Source: Lachnospiraceae bacterium
GTDB taxonomy: Bacteria > Bacillota > Clostridia > Lachnospirales > Lachnospiraceae
NCBI GenBank assembly: GCA_015056865.1
Contig: SVFM01000008.1
Coordinates: 35,100 to 99,099, forward strand
Direction: 5' to 3'
Length of the DNA stretch: 64,000 bases
Shown here: positions 53,037 through 63,100 of the stretch, piece after piece
Position numbering within the stretch: the first letter of the stretch is position 1
Layout of the letters: every line of letters begins with the position of its first letter
Program-made: the position numbers and the translations under genes
The notes under the pieces: generated by a model
The model's database searches: none
What the model was told of the DNA's origin: nothing
Seen by the model: the letters and a program-made list of their open reading frames with translations, nothing else

Positions 53037-55040
53037 ATGGGTATATCCGTATCTGCGGCAAAAAGAAGAGAAGCGCAGGAGTATTCCCTGCAGGATGTCT
53101 GCCGGCTTTTGTCAATCTCCACAGCCACAGCCAAAAACTGGATCAGACTTGGCAAGCTGACTACAAAAGAGGATGGTTCAAGCTTTGACAAGTCTTATAT
53201 AGACGCTTTATACTATCGCATGAAAGACGGGGAAGATGACCGACTGAAAAGCAGGAGAAATAAAAAGTCTGTTACGGGCAGGGTGCTGTACAAAGATTAT
53301 ATCAGAAACGGAGTCAATCAAACTGTTATACAAAATATTTTGGCCACGCATAGGAATCTCTCACAGCAGGAGTTAAGGGTGATCCTGGCCAATTTTGCGG
53401 TACAATTATACTACCAAAGCTGTGATAAAGATTTTCGGCATACTAACGTTTTGTCAACCTATTTGGAGCAAGGGGCGGCAAAGGAGACCTTTTATACACT
53501 GATCACGGACTTATTAAAGAAAAAAATTGTAGAGAAAAGTGATACCGCGAACATAGCGGATCTGCTGGAATACAGACTATCCTTTGTTCCCGGGGAGGAT
53601 ACGCTGGGATTTGTGTACATCTCTTTGAGAGATCTGGGGCAGAGAAAATCATCCGGTGTGTATTATACTCCGTCCACAACAGTCTCTCTGATGAATGAAG
53701 GAATATTTGAATGTACAGATGGGACTGCAAAAACTTTTTGCGATCCCTGCTGTGGAACGGGGAATTTTCTGATCGATCTGGTCAGAAAGGGCGTTAGCCC
53801 GGATCAGATTTACGGTCAGGATATGGATGAGATCAGTGTGCAGATCACCCGCATCAATTTGTTTCTGCTGTGTCAGCAGATGACCAAGGATCAACTGTAC
53901 AGCCATTTCCTGTGCGGGAATACGCTGAAGGATACCTTTCCCGAGAAGTTTGACGTTGTCCTTGGAAACCCTCCCTGGGGATTTGAGTTTTCCAAGGAGG
54001 ATGTGGAATATCTTGTCTCCCGTTATGTGACGGCGAAAGCAAAGGGGATGGAATCCTTTGAACTTTTTGTGGAAAAAGCTCTTTCTATGCTGGCACCCGG
54101 GGGGATTATGGCATATGTTTTGCCGGAAGCCATTTTAAGTGTTGCTGCACACGCTCAGGCCAGAAAGTTGTTGATCCGGGACTGTTCCTTTTCCTTTATA
54201 TCGTTTCTGGGGAATGTTTTTTCCGGGGTTCAGTGTCCCGCTATATTGTTGGGTGTTACCCTCGCCTGTCCGGGAAGGGTGGTGGGCTGTAAAGTGACAA
54301 CAAAAAAGGATACCTTTACGATCATGGAGCAAAGAAATCTGGAAAAGGATGTGCTGACGCTTCATCTTTCTGATGAGGAAATGGCTTGCCTTACAGACAT
54401 CGCTTCTATTGAAAACCCGGCTTATCTGCGGGGCAATGCCCGGTTTGGGCTGGGCATCGTGACCGGTAATAATCAAGCGTTTATTACGGATAAGAAGAAA
54501 GATGGATACGAAACTATATTGAAGGGCTGCGATATTTTACGGTACAAATGCAGGCAGTCTGATAACTACATTCAATTTGTACCACAGCAATTTCAGCAGG
54601 TCGCGCCTGAAGAGATGTACCGTGCACCGGAAAAATTACTGTATCGGTTTATCAGCCAGGTTCCGGTGTTTGCATATGATGATGGGCAGACTCTTTCACT
54701 GAACAGCTGTAACATACTGATCCCGGAGATAGAGGGTCTGCATATAAAGTACATATTGGCAATTTTAAATTCCAGTGTGGCGGCTTATTATCTGTCAAAG
54801 AAATTTCATTCTGTCAAACTGTTGCGTTCTCATCTGGAGAACCTGCCCATTCCGGTGGTCTCCAGGGAAATACAAGAAAAGATCGTCGACAGGGTAGATG
54901 GTATTATGAATGGAGGACAAGGGATCCGGGAGATGTATGAAGAGCTGGATCTGGCGGTGATGGATCTGTATGGATTGGAAAAGTTCCATAGAAAGCTCAT
55001 AAAAGAAGCGCTACAGGATCATAACATGTATCTTGAATAA
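53037..55040 (+). CDS. Solitary N6-adenine DNA methyltransferase with N-terminal helix-turn-helix
   Basis: 667 residues. An N-terminal excisionase/MerR-like helix-turn-helix (YSLQDVCRLLSISTATAKNWIRLG), a helical linker, and a TaqI-like methylase domain with motif X-like SSGVYYTP, AdoMet motif DPCCGTGNFLIDL and catalytic NPPW. The C-terminal part resembles a type IIG/TaqI specificity domain. No nuclease domain or restriction gene is visible, so it is an orphan methylase or a regulator. Start at 53037 chosen because AGGAGG sits five bases upstream. Confidence 0.88.
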   Translation: MGISVSAAKRREAQEYSLQDVCRLLSISTATAKNWIRLGKLTTKEDGSSFDKSYIDALYYRMKDGEDDRLKSRRNKKSVTGRVLYKDYIRNGVNQTVIQNILATHRNLSQQELRVILANFAVQLYYQSCDKDFRHTNVLSTYLEQGAAKETFYTLITDLLKKKIVEKSDTANIADLLEYRLSFVPGEDTLGFVYISLRDLGQRKSSGVYYTPSTTVSLMNEGIFECTDGTAKTFCDPCCGTGNFLIDLVRKGVSPDQIYGQDMDEISVQITRINLFLLCQQMTKDQLYSHFLCGNTLKDTFPEKFDVVLGNPPWGFEFSKEDVEYLVSRYVTAKAKGMESFELFVEKALSMLAPGGIMAYVLPEAILSVAAHAQARKLLIRDCSFSFISFLGNVFSGVQCPAILLGVTLACPGRVVGCKVTTKKDTFTIMEQRNLEKDVLTLHLSDEEMACLTDIASIENPAYLRGNARFGLGIVTGNNQAFITDKKKDGYETILKGCDILRYKCRQSDNYIQFVPQQFQQVAPEEMYRAPEKLLYRFISQVPVFAYDDGQTLSLNSCNILIPEIEGLHIKYILAILNSSVAAYYLSKKFHSVKLLRSHLENLPIPVVSREIQEKIVDRVDGIMNGGQGIREMYEELDLAVMDLYGLEKFHRKLIKEALQDHNMYLE

Positions 55041-55077
55041 AGGCCGTATTCTTTACATAAAAAAAGGGAAAATTGAA

Positions 55078-55106
55078 TTTACAGGATAGCATTCTTGAGT
55101 TATAAT
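55078..55106 (+). promoter_or_regulatory. Promoter TTTACA-17-TATAAT
   Basis: -35 at 55078-55083, 17 bases, -10 at 55101-55106, 43 bases before the CofE-like start codon. Confidence 0.65.
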
Positions 55107-55149
55107 TCAGGATGGTGCAAGAAAAACTTGGCAATGGAGGTTTATATAT

Positions 55150-56340
55150 ATGGAAAGAAAAGTAGGAACAGTATCAAGAGGTGTCCGCTGCCCCATCATC
55201 CGACAGGGTGATGATCTGGCAGAGATTGCTGTAAGCAGCGTTTTGGAGGCAGCAGAAAGTGAAGGATATGGGATGCGGGATCGGGATGTGGTTGCGCTGA
55301 CAGAGTCCATTGTTGCCAGAGCACAGGGAAATTATGTGACTGTGCAGGATATTGCGGAGGATGTGAAGACAAAGCTGGGAGGGGAGACCGTTGGCGTGAT
55401 CTTTCCGATCTTGTCCCGCAATCGTTTTTCTATCTGCCTGAAGGGTATTGCTATGGGAGCCAAGAAAGTGGTGTTGATGCTCAGCTATCCCAGCGATGAA
55501 GTGGGCAATGCACTCCTTTCCTATGATCAGTTGGATCAGGCGGGGGTAGATCCCTACCGGGATGTGCTGACATTGGAAAAATACAGGGAATTGTTCGGCG
55601 AGAACAAGCATGAGTTTACAGGTGTGGACTATGTGCAGTATTACTCTGATATTATTACCGAGGCCGGAGCTCAGGTGGAAGTGATCTTTGCCAATCAAGC
55701 TACAGCGATTCTGGACTATGCGGATCACGTGCTGACCTGTGATATTCATACCAGAGCAAGAAGCAAGCGTCTTTTGTTGGCAGCCGGTGCCAAAGTGGTA
55801 TGCGGCATGGACGATATTATGAATGCGCCCGTAAATGGAAGCGGCTATAATGCAAAATACGGTCTGTTGGGCTCCAATAAGTCCACAGAGGATAAAATAA
55901 AGCTTTTCCCCAGAGAGTGTCAGGATCTGGTGGAAGAGATTCAGGATGGCTTTTTGAAAAAGACCGGTAAACACGTGGAAGTTATGGTTTACGGAGACGG
56001 TGCCTTTAAGGATCCCCAGGGAAAGATTTGGGAGCTGGCAGATCCGGTGGTATCTCCTGCTTACACAGCCGGTTTGGAAGGAACCCCCAATGAGCTGAAA
56101 CTGAAGTATCTGGCAGATAATGATTTCAAGAATTTAAGCGGTGCGGAGTTAAAGGAGGCAATCTCCAACAGTATCCGCCAGAAGCAGTCCAATTTGGTGG
56201 GTAATATGGCTTCTCAGGGAACTACCCCCAGAAGATTGACAGACTTGATCGGATCTTTGTGTGATCTGACCAGTGGTTCCGGTGACAAGGGAACACCTAT
56301 TGTGCATATTCAGGGATATTTCGATAACTTTACAGATTAA
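55150..56340 (+). CDS. Coenzyme F420-0:L-glutamate ligase-like protein
   Basis: 396 residues with the CofE core (DVVALTESIVARAQGNYVTV, ILSRNRFSICLKGIAMGAKKVVLML, CGMDDIMNAPVNG) and a C-terminal extension. CofE adds glutamate to F420-0 in archaea and actinobacteria. Clostridia generally lack F420, so members here probably ligate an amino acid to another phosphate- or lactate-like acceptor. TGGAGG ribosome site. It is followed after 46 bases by the GH95-like gene. Confidence 0.85.
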   Translation: MERKVGTVSRGVRCPIIRQGDDLAEIAVSSVLEAAESEGYGMRDRDVVALTESIVARAQGNYVTVQDIAEDVKTKLGGETVGVIFPILSRNRFSICLKGIAMGAKKVVLMLSYPSDEVGNALLSYDQLDQAGVDPYRDVLTLEKYRELFGENKHEFTGVDYVQYYSDIITEAGAQVEVIFANQATAILDYADHVLTCDIHTRARSKRLLLAAGAKVVCGMDDIMNAPVNGSGYNAKYGLLGSNKSTEDKIKLFPRECQDLVEEIQDGFLKKTGKHVEVMVYGDGAFKDPQGKIWELADPVVSPAYTAGLEGTPNELKLKYLADNDFKNLSGAELKEAISNSIRQKQSNLVGNMASQGTTPRRLTDLIGSLCDLTSGSGDKGTPIVHIQGYFDNFTD

Positions 56341-56386
56341 GCGGCAATCCATCTGCAGGGGTGCGCGCAAAGGGAGGTTGTAGTTT

Positions 56387-59300
56387 ATGAAACATTCGAT
56401 CGTATTTGAACACTGCGGTAACAAATGGGACAATGCTTTACCTCTTGGAAACGGCGTATTTGGGGCCATGCTTTATTACGAGAAGGATGTGCTCTATATG
56501 CCCATGAATCATTATGAGGTGTATTACAACATCAGTAAGAATGTTCTGCCGGAGCATAAGTTGGCAGCACATAAGCCGGTTCAGGAGCCCGGCCGGGTTC
56601 ACCAGGATTATGTGGAGAAGGCCATTGGAAATGAGCCTGCAGAGGGAGAACCGTTCTGTTATTACAGAACCAAAAAGGCAGATTTTTTTAAGAATCCACC
56701 TTATTCTACCATGGGATTTTCCGGCAGCTATCCGGCCACCGGAGATCTGGAATTTTATTTTGCGGACAGCATGAAGGACGCGGACAGTAAGCTGACCCTC
56801 TTTGTGGAGGATGCCAAGACCAAGGTGTGTGTGAAAAAGGATGACAGGCAGTTAAAGCTGGACACCATCATTGCCCGTAAGGACTGTGTGATCAATCGGG
56901 TACGTCAGAGTGAGCCCGGGCTTTTGAAATCTGTGAAAATATCCCTTCCCCCTTACAGGGATCTTGATTATCCTCAGATCACTTACCGCCAGGAGGATGA
57001 GGCTACTTTTGTGTATACAGTGAGCCGGGATTTGGGCAGAGAAAAGCCCTTTACGTTCAGCGGTGTGGTACGTCTGGTGGGCGCAAAGGGAAGACTGGAA
57101 GTTTGCGAGTTTGGTGCAGATATCCTGTTGGAAGAGGCCAAGGAGGAATTCCATGTCCTGTGTGGTATCTTTACGGATTGGTGCTATCAGGATACAGAAA
57201 AAGAGGGTGTTGCCAAGATGCAGGTATTCCAGGATAACCTGGAGGAGCTGTATCAGGAGCACAGGGAGTATTGGAAGGAGTTTTTTGGACGTTCTTCCAT
57301 CTCCATTCCGGATCGTTTTCTGGAGCATGTGTATTATGTCAACCAATATGCCCTGGACTGCTGCAGCGGCAAGGATGGGATCATGAAACATCATGCTTGC
57401 GGTCTGAATGGTCTGTGGGATGTAAAGCACCCGACTCTGTGGGGCAGTATGTGGTACTGGGATGTGAATATACAGGCGGCCTTTGCCGGGGTATTTTCCA
57501 GCAATCGTCTGGATCTGGCCAAGGTGTTCTCGGATGGCCTGCGCACCTATACAGGGCTGGCGGAGGCGTACGCCAAGGATATTCACAATCTGGACGGCTA
57601 TGCCATGGATTATCCCTATGATGTTTATTACTGTGTATGGCCCTGGTGCGCACAATACCTGTGGTTTTTATATGAATACAGTCTGGACACCGAGTATCTG
57701 CGTAACGAAGCGTTCCCGCTGTTCTTAAAGCTTTGCGAGTTTGCGGTAGGGCTCTTTCAGTATGATGAGAAGAGAGGCTATTATACGGTTTACCCGGATA
57801 TTTCTCCGGAGCAGGGGCCTTTGGCTCATGACACCACTATCACAGTAGCCAGTGTGAAGTATTTGCTCAAGTTTACTTTGAAGGCGGCTGAGATCTTGGG
57901 TGAGAATCCGCCCATCCTGAAAAAGTGCAAGGAGCTGGTGAACAACATGGCACCTTATTTCCTCAGCAAGGACGGTACATATGGAGTACACCTGAAGGAT
58001 TCTGAGGAAGCGCCGGACAATCTGTGGATCCGTCATCCCAGTATGCTGATGCCCGTATTCCCTGTAGGTGAATACGATATGAGCAGTGATGAGAGAATGC
58101 AGAAGATCTTCCTGAACACCATTGATTATCTGGAGGATCGGTGTGAGATCGGTATCTTCCAGAGCAGTTGGCTGGCAGCAGCCGCAGCCCGTCTGGGCAA
58201 GGGTCAGACTGCCCTTCGCCTGTTGTACGAGAGAGGCATCGACCATATGCTTCGCTCCAACGGCTTGAGTGCGGAGGAGACAGATCACTTTATCAATTAT
58301 TGTCTGGTGATGCGTCAGCCCTTGTACTATCCCTGCATGATGGAGTTTACGGGAGAGATGCTGGCAGCGGTCAATGAGATGCTATTGCAGTCCCAGAATG
58401 ACCTGATCCGTGTATTCCCTGCCCTGCCGGATGGAGACAAGGAATACGGAAGATTCCTGCGTCATGGCTACAATATTTTGGAATATGATATGCGTACGGC
58501 CAAGTATGCGCCTTGGGAGACCGTGCGTTTTGATACCTTGTTGGCAAAGGGTGCCTTTGAAGTCAGCGCCAGTCTGAAGGCGGGCAAGCTGGAGTTCATC
58601 CTGCTCCACAGCCGAAAGGGCGGTACAGCCAGAGTAACATCACCTTTCTTCAGAGAGGGATTGCAAGTGTACTGCCAGGGTCAGCCGGTGGAGGCACAGG
58701 TGGCTGATGGTGTGTATACCTTCGAAACTCAGGCCGGCAAGTCCTACCTGATCGCGGAGAGCCCGGAGGTTTGCACAGCACCTGTAGAGGAAGAGGCTTA
58801 CCAGCCCGATGTGCTGAGCAGAGAAACTTATACTAAGAGACGCATTTATCTGGGTGAGGATGTGGAGGCGCAGTATCAGAAGGCTCTGGACGGAGCAATG
58901 CGTGCCTGGTATCTGGGTAACCTGCGGTTTGAGAATCATACAGTTTATAAGTTTGATTTCACCAAGATTAAGGACAAGAAATATGCCGACTGCCTGACCT
59001 GTCAGGTGTTTGGGGCGGAGGAAATGGGTATGCGTTCTATGGCCTTTGTGACCATAGACGAACCCCAGTTTACTGTCAAGAAGGGCTATGGATTTGCAGA
59101 CGGATCCAAGGCAGAGTTGGTAGATCGAGAAGAACCGGATCTGCTGCGCCGTGATTTTGCTCAGGGACAGGAGGAAGCAGAATTTGTCATCGAGGTACCC
59201 AGAGGACAGTATGAGCTGCTCGTAGTTTCCGGTGATGCCAAGGAGGACAGTGTGACCATTGTAGAGGGTGTGAACGGCAGAACTGCCGGCGGCGAAGTCA

Positions 59301-59440
59301 TTCCCGCAGGACAATACCAGTGTAAGCTGATCCCTATCGTACAGGAAGAGGATGCTCCTGTGCGGCTAAAACTTTCCACCAAGCCCGGCTATCAATGGAA
59401 GGTCAACTTCATCGTGATGAATATGATCAAGGGCTATTAA
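56387..59440 (+). CDS. GH95-like glycoside hydrolase, cytoplasmic
   Basis: 1017 residues without a signal peptide. The N-terminal beta domain starts with PLGNGVFGAMLY. The (alpha/alpha)6 catalytic domain (about 300-690) has LNGLWDVKHPTLWGSMWYWD and VWPWCAQYLWFLYEYS, which match the GH95 layout (alpha-L-fucosidase or alpha-L-galactosidase). A beta domain (about 700-800) and an extra C-terminal domain of about 200 residues of unknown role follow. Being intracellular, it should act on imported oligosaccharides. AGGGAGG ribosome site. Assignment to GH95 is by pattern; a related clan member is possible. Confidence 0.75.
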   Translation: MKHSIVFEHCGNKWDNALPLGNGVFGAMLYYEKDVLYMPMNHYEVYYNISKNVLPEHKLAAHKPVQEPGRVHQDYVEKAIGNEPAEGEPFCYYRTKKADFFKNPPYSTMGFSGSYPATGDLEFYFADSMKDADSKLTLFVEDAKTKVCVKKDDRQLKLDTIIARKDCVINRVRQSEPGLLKSVKISLPPYRDLDYPQITYRQEDEATFVYTVSRDLGREKPFTFSGVVRLVGAKGRLEVCEFGADILLEEAKEEFHVLCGIFTDWCYQDTEKEGVAKMQVFQDNLEELYQEHREYWKEFFGRSSISIPDRFLEHVYYVNQYALDCCSGKDGIMKHHACGLNGLWDVKHPTLWGSMWYWDVNIQAAFAGVFSSNRLDLAKVFSDGLRTYTGLAEAYAKDIHNLDGYAMDYPYDVYYCVWPWCAQYLWFLYEYSLDTEYLRNEAFPLFLKLCEFAVGLFQYDEKRGYYTVYPDISPEQGPLAHDTTITVASVKYLLKFTLKAAEILGENPPILKKCKELVNNMAPYFLSKDGTYGVHLKDSEEAPDNLWIRHPSMLMPVFPVGEYDMSSDERMQKIFLNTIDYLEDRCEIGIFQSSWLAAAAARLGKGQTALRLLYERGIDHMLRSNGLSAEETDHFINYCLVMRQPLYYPCMMEFTGEMLAAVNEMLLQSQNDLIRVFPALPDGDKEYGRFLRHGYNILEYDMRTAKYAPWETVRFDTLLAKGAFEVSASLKAGKLEFILLHSRKGGTARVTSPFFREGLQVYCQGQPVEAQVADGVYTFETQAGKSYLIAESPEVCTAPVEEEAYQPDVLSRETYTKRRIYLGEDVEAQYQKALDGAMRAWYLGNLRFENHTVYKFDFTKIKDKKYADCLTCQVFGAEEMGMRSMAFVTIDEPQFTVKKGYGFADGSKAELVDREEPDLLRRDFAQGQEEAEFVIEVPRGQYELLVVSGDAKEDSVTIVEGVNGRTAGGEVIPAGQYQCKLIPIVQEEDAPVRLKLSTKPGYQWKVNFIVMNMIKGY

Positions 59441-59458
59441 GAATAATGATGTGATGAG

Positions 59459-59492
59459 ACCGGCTGCGGGAGAGATCCTGTGGCCGGTTTTT
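59459..59492 (+). terminator. Rho-independent terminator
   Basis: ACCGGC (59459-59464) pairs with GCCGGT (59483-59488), with an inner GGG/CC stem, followed by TTTT. Confidence 0.75.
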
Positions 59493-59669
59493 GGTGCGTT
59501 CAGAGAGTGTGCTCTAATGGACAAAAGATTCTGTTACACTGAAAATAAGATTTCAGGATCTGCGGGTTATGTAGGAGTAAGGTTATATGCCAAAGAGAAA
59601 CAACCATTTTCTTAAATATAACACTACAACGACGAGGTTCACTATATGAGGTACATCATAAAGCATGCC

Positions 59670-59980
59670 CCGTAGGTCTATGAAAAAAATCTGCTTGCCA
59701 GACCTAAAAAAAATCGTATTTTTAGGCCCATAGAAAAAATGTGCCTGCAGGATACTCATTTTTCGGTCAATAGAAAAAAACATGTCTGAGGGATACCTAA
59801 AAGCTGCTTTTGATGGAATCTGTAATGACATTTTTGGTGTATAGATACTCCCGGCAAGGGAAAATGGAATCAAAAAAATTATTTTTCTAAAATAGATACT
59901 TTGTGTGCTGTAAAATAGAATCGGAATGGACATTTGCCAAGAAGAGATACTTCCGACAGGGTAAAATCAGAAAACCTATG
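59670..59980 (+). repeat. Degenerate tandem repeats upstream of the YD-repeat gene
   Basis: Six imperfect units spaced about 40-70 bases share words such as GGTC-ATAGAAAAAA or TAGATACT followed by a C/G-rich patch and GGGAAAAT or TAAAAT. They fill much of the 740-base gene-free region before 60178. No CRISPR-like regularity. They may be a long regulatory leader or decayed small mobile units. The rest of 59493-60177 is AT-rich with no gene I can support. Confidence 0.45.
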
Positions 59981-60177
59981 TTGCTGTTACGTTCATAAAG
60001 AAAATATTTGTCAAAAATATGTCCTTGAAAGTTTAAAATAACCGTTCTAAACAAGAGAAAATATATAAAAAACAAAAAAACTAAAAATAAATATAGAAAT
60101 ATTCAGACAAATATGGTAAAATTTACCTGCAACACGTAAATGCAAGATAATGACCCAAAAAGAAAGGAGACAACCAA

Positions 60178-63100
60178 ATGAAAAGACACAAGATACTTCG
60201 AGCCATATCCTGCGCGTTGATTGTTGCACTTACCATAAACACCCTGCCCATGGATTCTGTAAGGGCAGCCGGGACGGAGGGCTCTGTAACAGAGCCGCCT
60301 GCCACCGTGCAGGCGGCAGGGGACGGACTGGCAACAGAAGAGCTGGGACCAGTACAGCTCACCACAGACCAGGTCAGACCAGTACAGGTCAGTTCAGACC
60401 AGGTCAATTCAGAAGCCACGGTCCTGGGGGAGGTGGAAACGCTGCGTCAGGAAGGGATCAAACACTTCCGTATGTCAGATGGCAGCTTTGTGGCAGTGGA
60501 CTATGGCATGCCGGTCCACTTTAAGGACAGCCAGGGAGACTGGCAGGATATCGATAACAGCCTTACCCTAACCACAGATAAAGCCGGAACGGCTACCTAT
60601 AGAACCATTACAAAGGACACCGACCAGGCCCCGGGGCTGGGCTTTGCGGGCAGCCTGGCAGCAGGGGAGCTGTTTACTGCCAACTATCAGGACGTGTCCG
60701 TGACTATGTCCCTTTTGGATACCAGCCGGGCCCTGGAGCTGGCTGCGGCCGGCCAGCAGGTACAGACAGCTGCAGAGGCTGTGTCCCCGGAAGGTACCAG
60801 GCTTTGGGCCGGGGAGGAACAGCCCCTGTCTCTGACCACCTACAGCCGCAGTGCACAGGTAAGCCTGGTATCCCAGGCAGAGACAAAAGAAACCGGCATT
60901 CAGGCTCCAGGTCAGGAGTTTATGCCGGAGAAGCTTCGCAGCACTCTCTTGTATGAGGATGTGTATCCCGGGGTGGACCTGGAGTATACGGCCTACGGCT
61001 ACAACGTAAAGGAACAGATCATCGTAAGGGAGAAACAGCAGTCCTACAGGTATGACTTTCTGCTGGAGCTTGAGGGCCTGGAGGGGGTGCTGGAAACAGA
61101 CGGATCCGTTTCCCTGTATAATGAAAAACAGGAACTGATCTACAGGATCCCGGCCCCCTACATGGTGGACGATGGAGGGCGGATCAGCCTGGAGGTGCGC
61201 TACAGCCTGACAGATACATCTCAGGGGATGGTGCTGACCCTGGAGGCAGATAAGGAATGGATAAACAGCAGTGACCGGGTGCTGCCGGTAAAGATCGATC
61301 CTACCCTGGAGCTGCGTCCCACCAACATGTATGACAGCCTAGCTGCCACTTACGTGGAAGAATGTTATGGGAACCTGGCCATTGGAGGCACAGACCTTGT
61401 GTTTACAGGGGCCTGGTCGGATACAGAGCAGTCTTCCATGAGCAGAAACCGGGCTTTCCTCCACTTTAAGCAGCTGCCGGTACTGCCGGCAGGCTGCCAG
61501 GTGGTGGATGCCAGACTGCACCTGTTTCTTCTGGCCTACACCAAGACCCCCCTGGAGGGACTTGATAGCATGAATACCCCGGTGGGCCTGTATGAGGTAA
61601 CAGGAGAAAAACCGGCCGGGTATAGTACCTATGACCAGTGGATCGGATCCATCCACTGGAACAACCAGCCCGCCTATAACGGGGGAAATGTGATTGATTA
61701 TGTCATAACGGATTATAACCTGAGTACCTACCATGAATGGGACATGTCTGAGACGGTGAAGAAATGGTACAGCACAGGGACAGGAAATACCACCATTGCT
61801 CTGGTATGCATGAACGAAGGGAGCATGACAGCCCAGAGCAATGCCCAGGTGGGGTTTTCTTTGTATGAGTACGCCCCTTACTTCTGGGTGTCGTACCGCA
61901 GTGAAGTGGGCATGGAGCCCTACTATACCTACACGGATGTGGGTGCGGGGAATGCGGGCACAGGCTATATCGCAGACCATACAGGACAGCTTAAGGTGGT
62001 AAAGGAGGTGGCCTCCTATGCCTCCAGTGTGAACCCCTTTTCCTTAAACCTGGTGTACAACTCGGACTATTTTACCAGGAGTACGGCAGCCTGCCATCCG
62101 GCCCAGCAGATGGGGCTTACCATGAAGGTGGGAAACGGATGGACGTTGGATGCCCTGCAGTACATGGTTCCCCAGACCATCACCAACCATTCCTATGTAC
62201 GCTACCGGGATGGGGACGGGACGGACCATTACTTTCTGATCAACTACTGGGGCGGCCGGTACTATGATGAGGACGGCCTGGGGCTGGTGGTGGAAAAGAT
62301 TGATGACACCACCTTTGAGATGTGGGATGATGAGGGGCATTTGTGGAAGTTTACAAATAACATGCTGACCTCTTACATGGACAACCACCGGACCAAGACA
62401 GAAGAAGGACTGGAAGAGGACGGAAACCAGTACCTATACAGCTATACCACAGATAAAAAGCTTTCCAGGATCCAGCAGAAGAACCGGGGCAGCAGCGCCA
62501 TTACCGTGGCAAGCTTTGCCTATGACAGCAGCGGATATCTGACAAAGATCACGGATGCAGCAGGGGTGGAGACCCTGTTTTCCTATGATGGGAACGGGGA
62601 TCTGATCAGCATCACCAAAGCAGGCCAGGTGCTGGCCAGCTACACCTACCAAAACCACCGGCTGACAAAGCTGAAGGATGAGGGCACCGGGTATGCCATC
62701 AACCTTGCTTATCAAAACGGCAGGGTCAGCTCCTATCAGGAGAGCGGGGGAGATACCCCGGGGGCCAAGTGTGGGATCACCTATGCCAACAGCTCCAAGA
62801 CCATCTATCATGACTATGGAAGGGACCTGGCAGCGGGAGGCGGGGATGATGTGTATACCTACTGCCTGTTTGATTATTGGGGGCGGACGGTAAACCTGTA
62901 CTCCACGGACAGCCTGATGTCGGAAGAGAACCTGACAGAAGGAGTACTGGGTGCTGCCAGCGCCGTGTACACAGCCACGGCAAGTCCCCAGAGCATAGAG
63001 GATGACATTACCTATACCTTCCGGAAGAACAACCGGATCTCCCGGTCTGCCAAGGTGGGTGTGATCAGCCAGCAGCAGATGGAGGACCATGGTTTTGAGA

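Noticed and set aside
59670..59980. CRISPR array
   Set aside because: Units are degenerate, unequally spaced and no cas gene is present.
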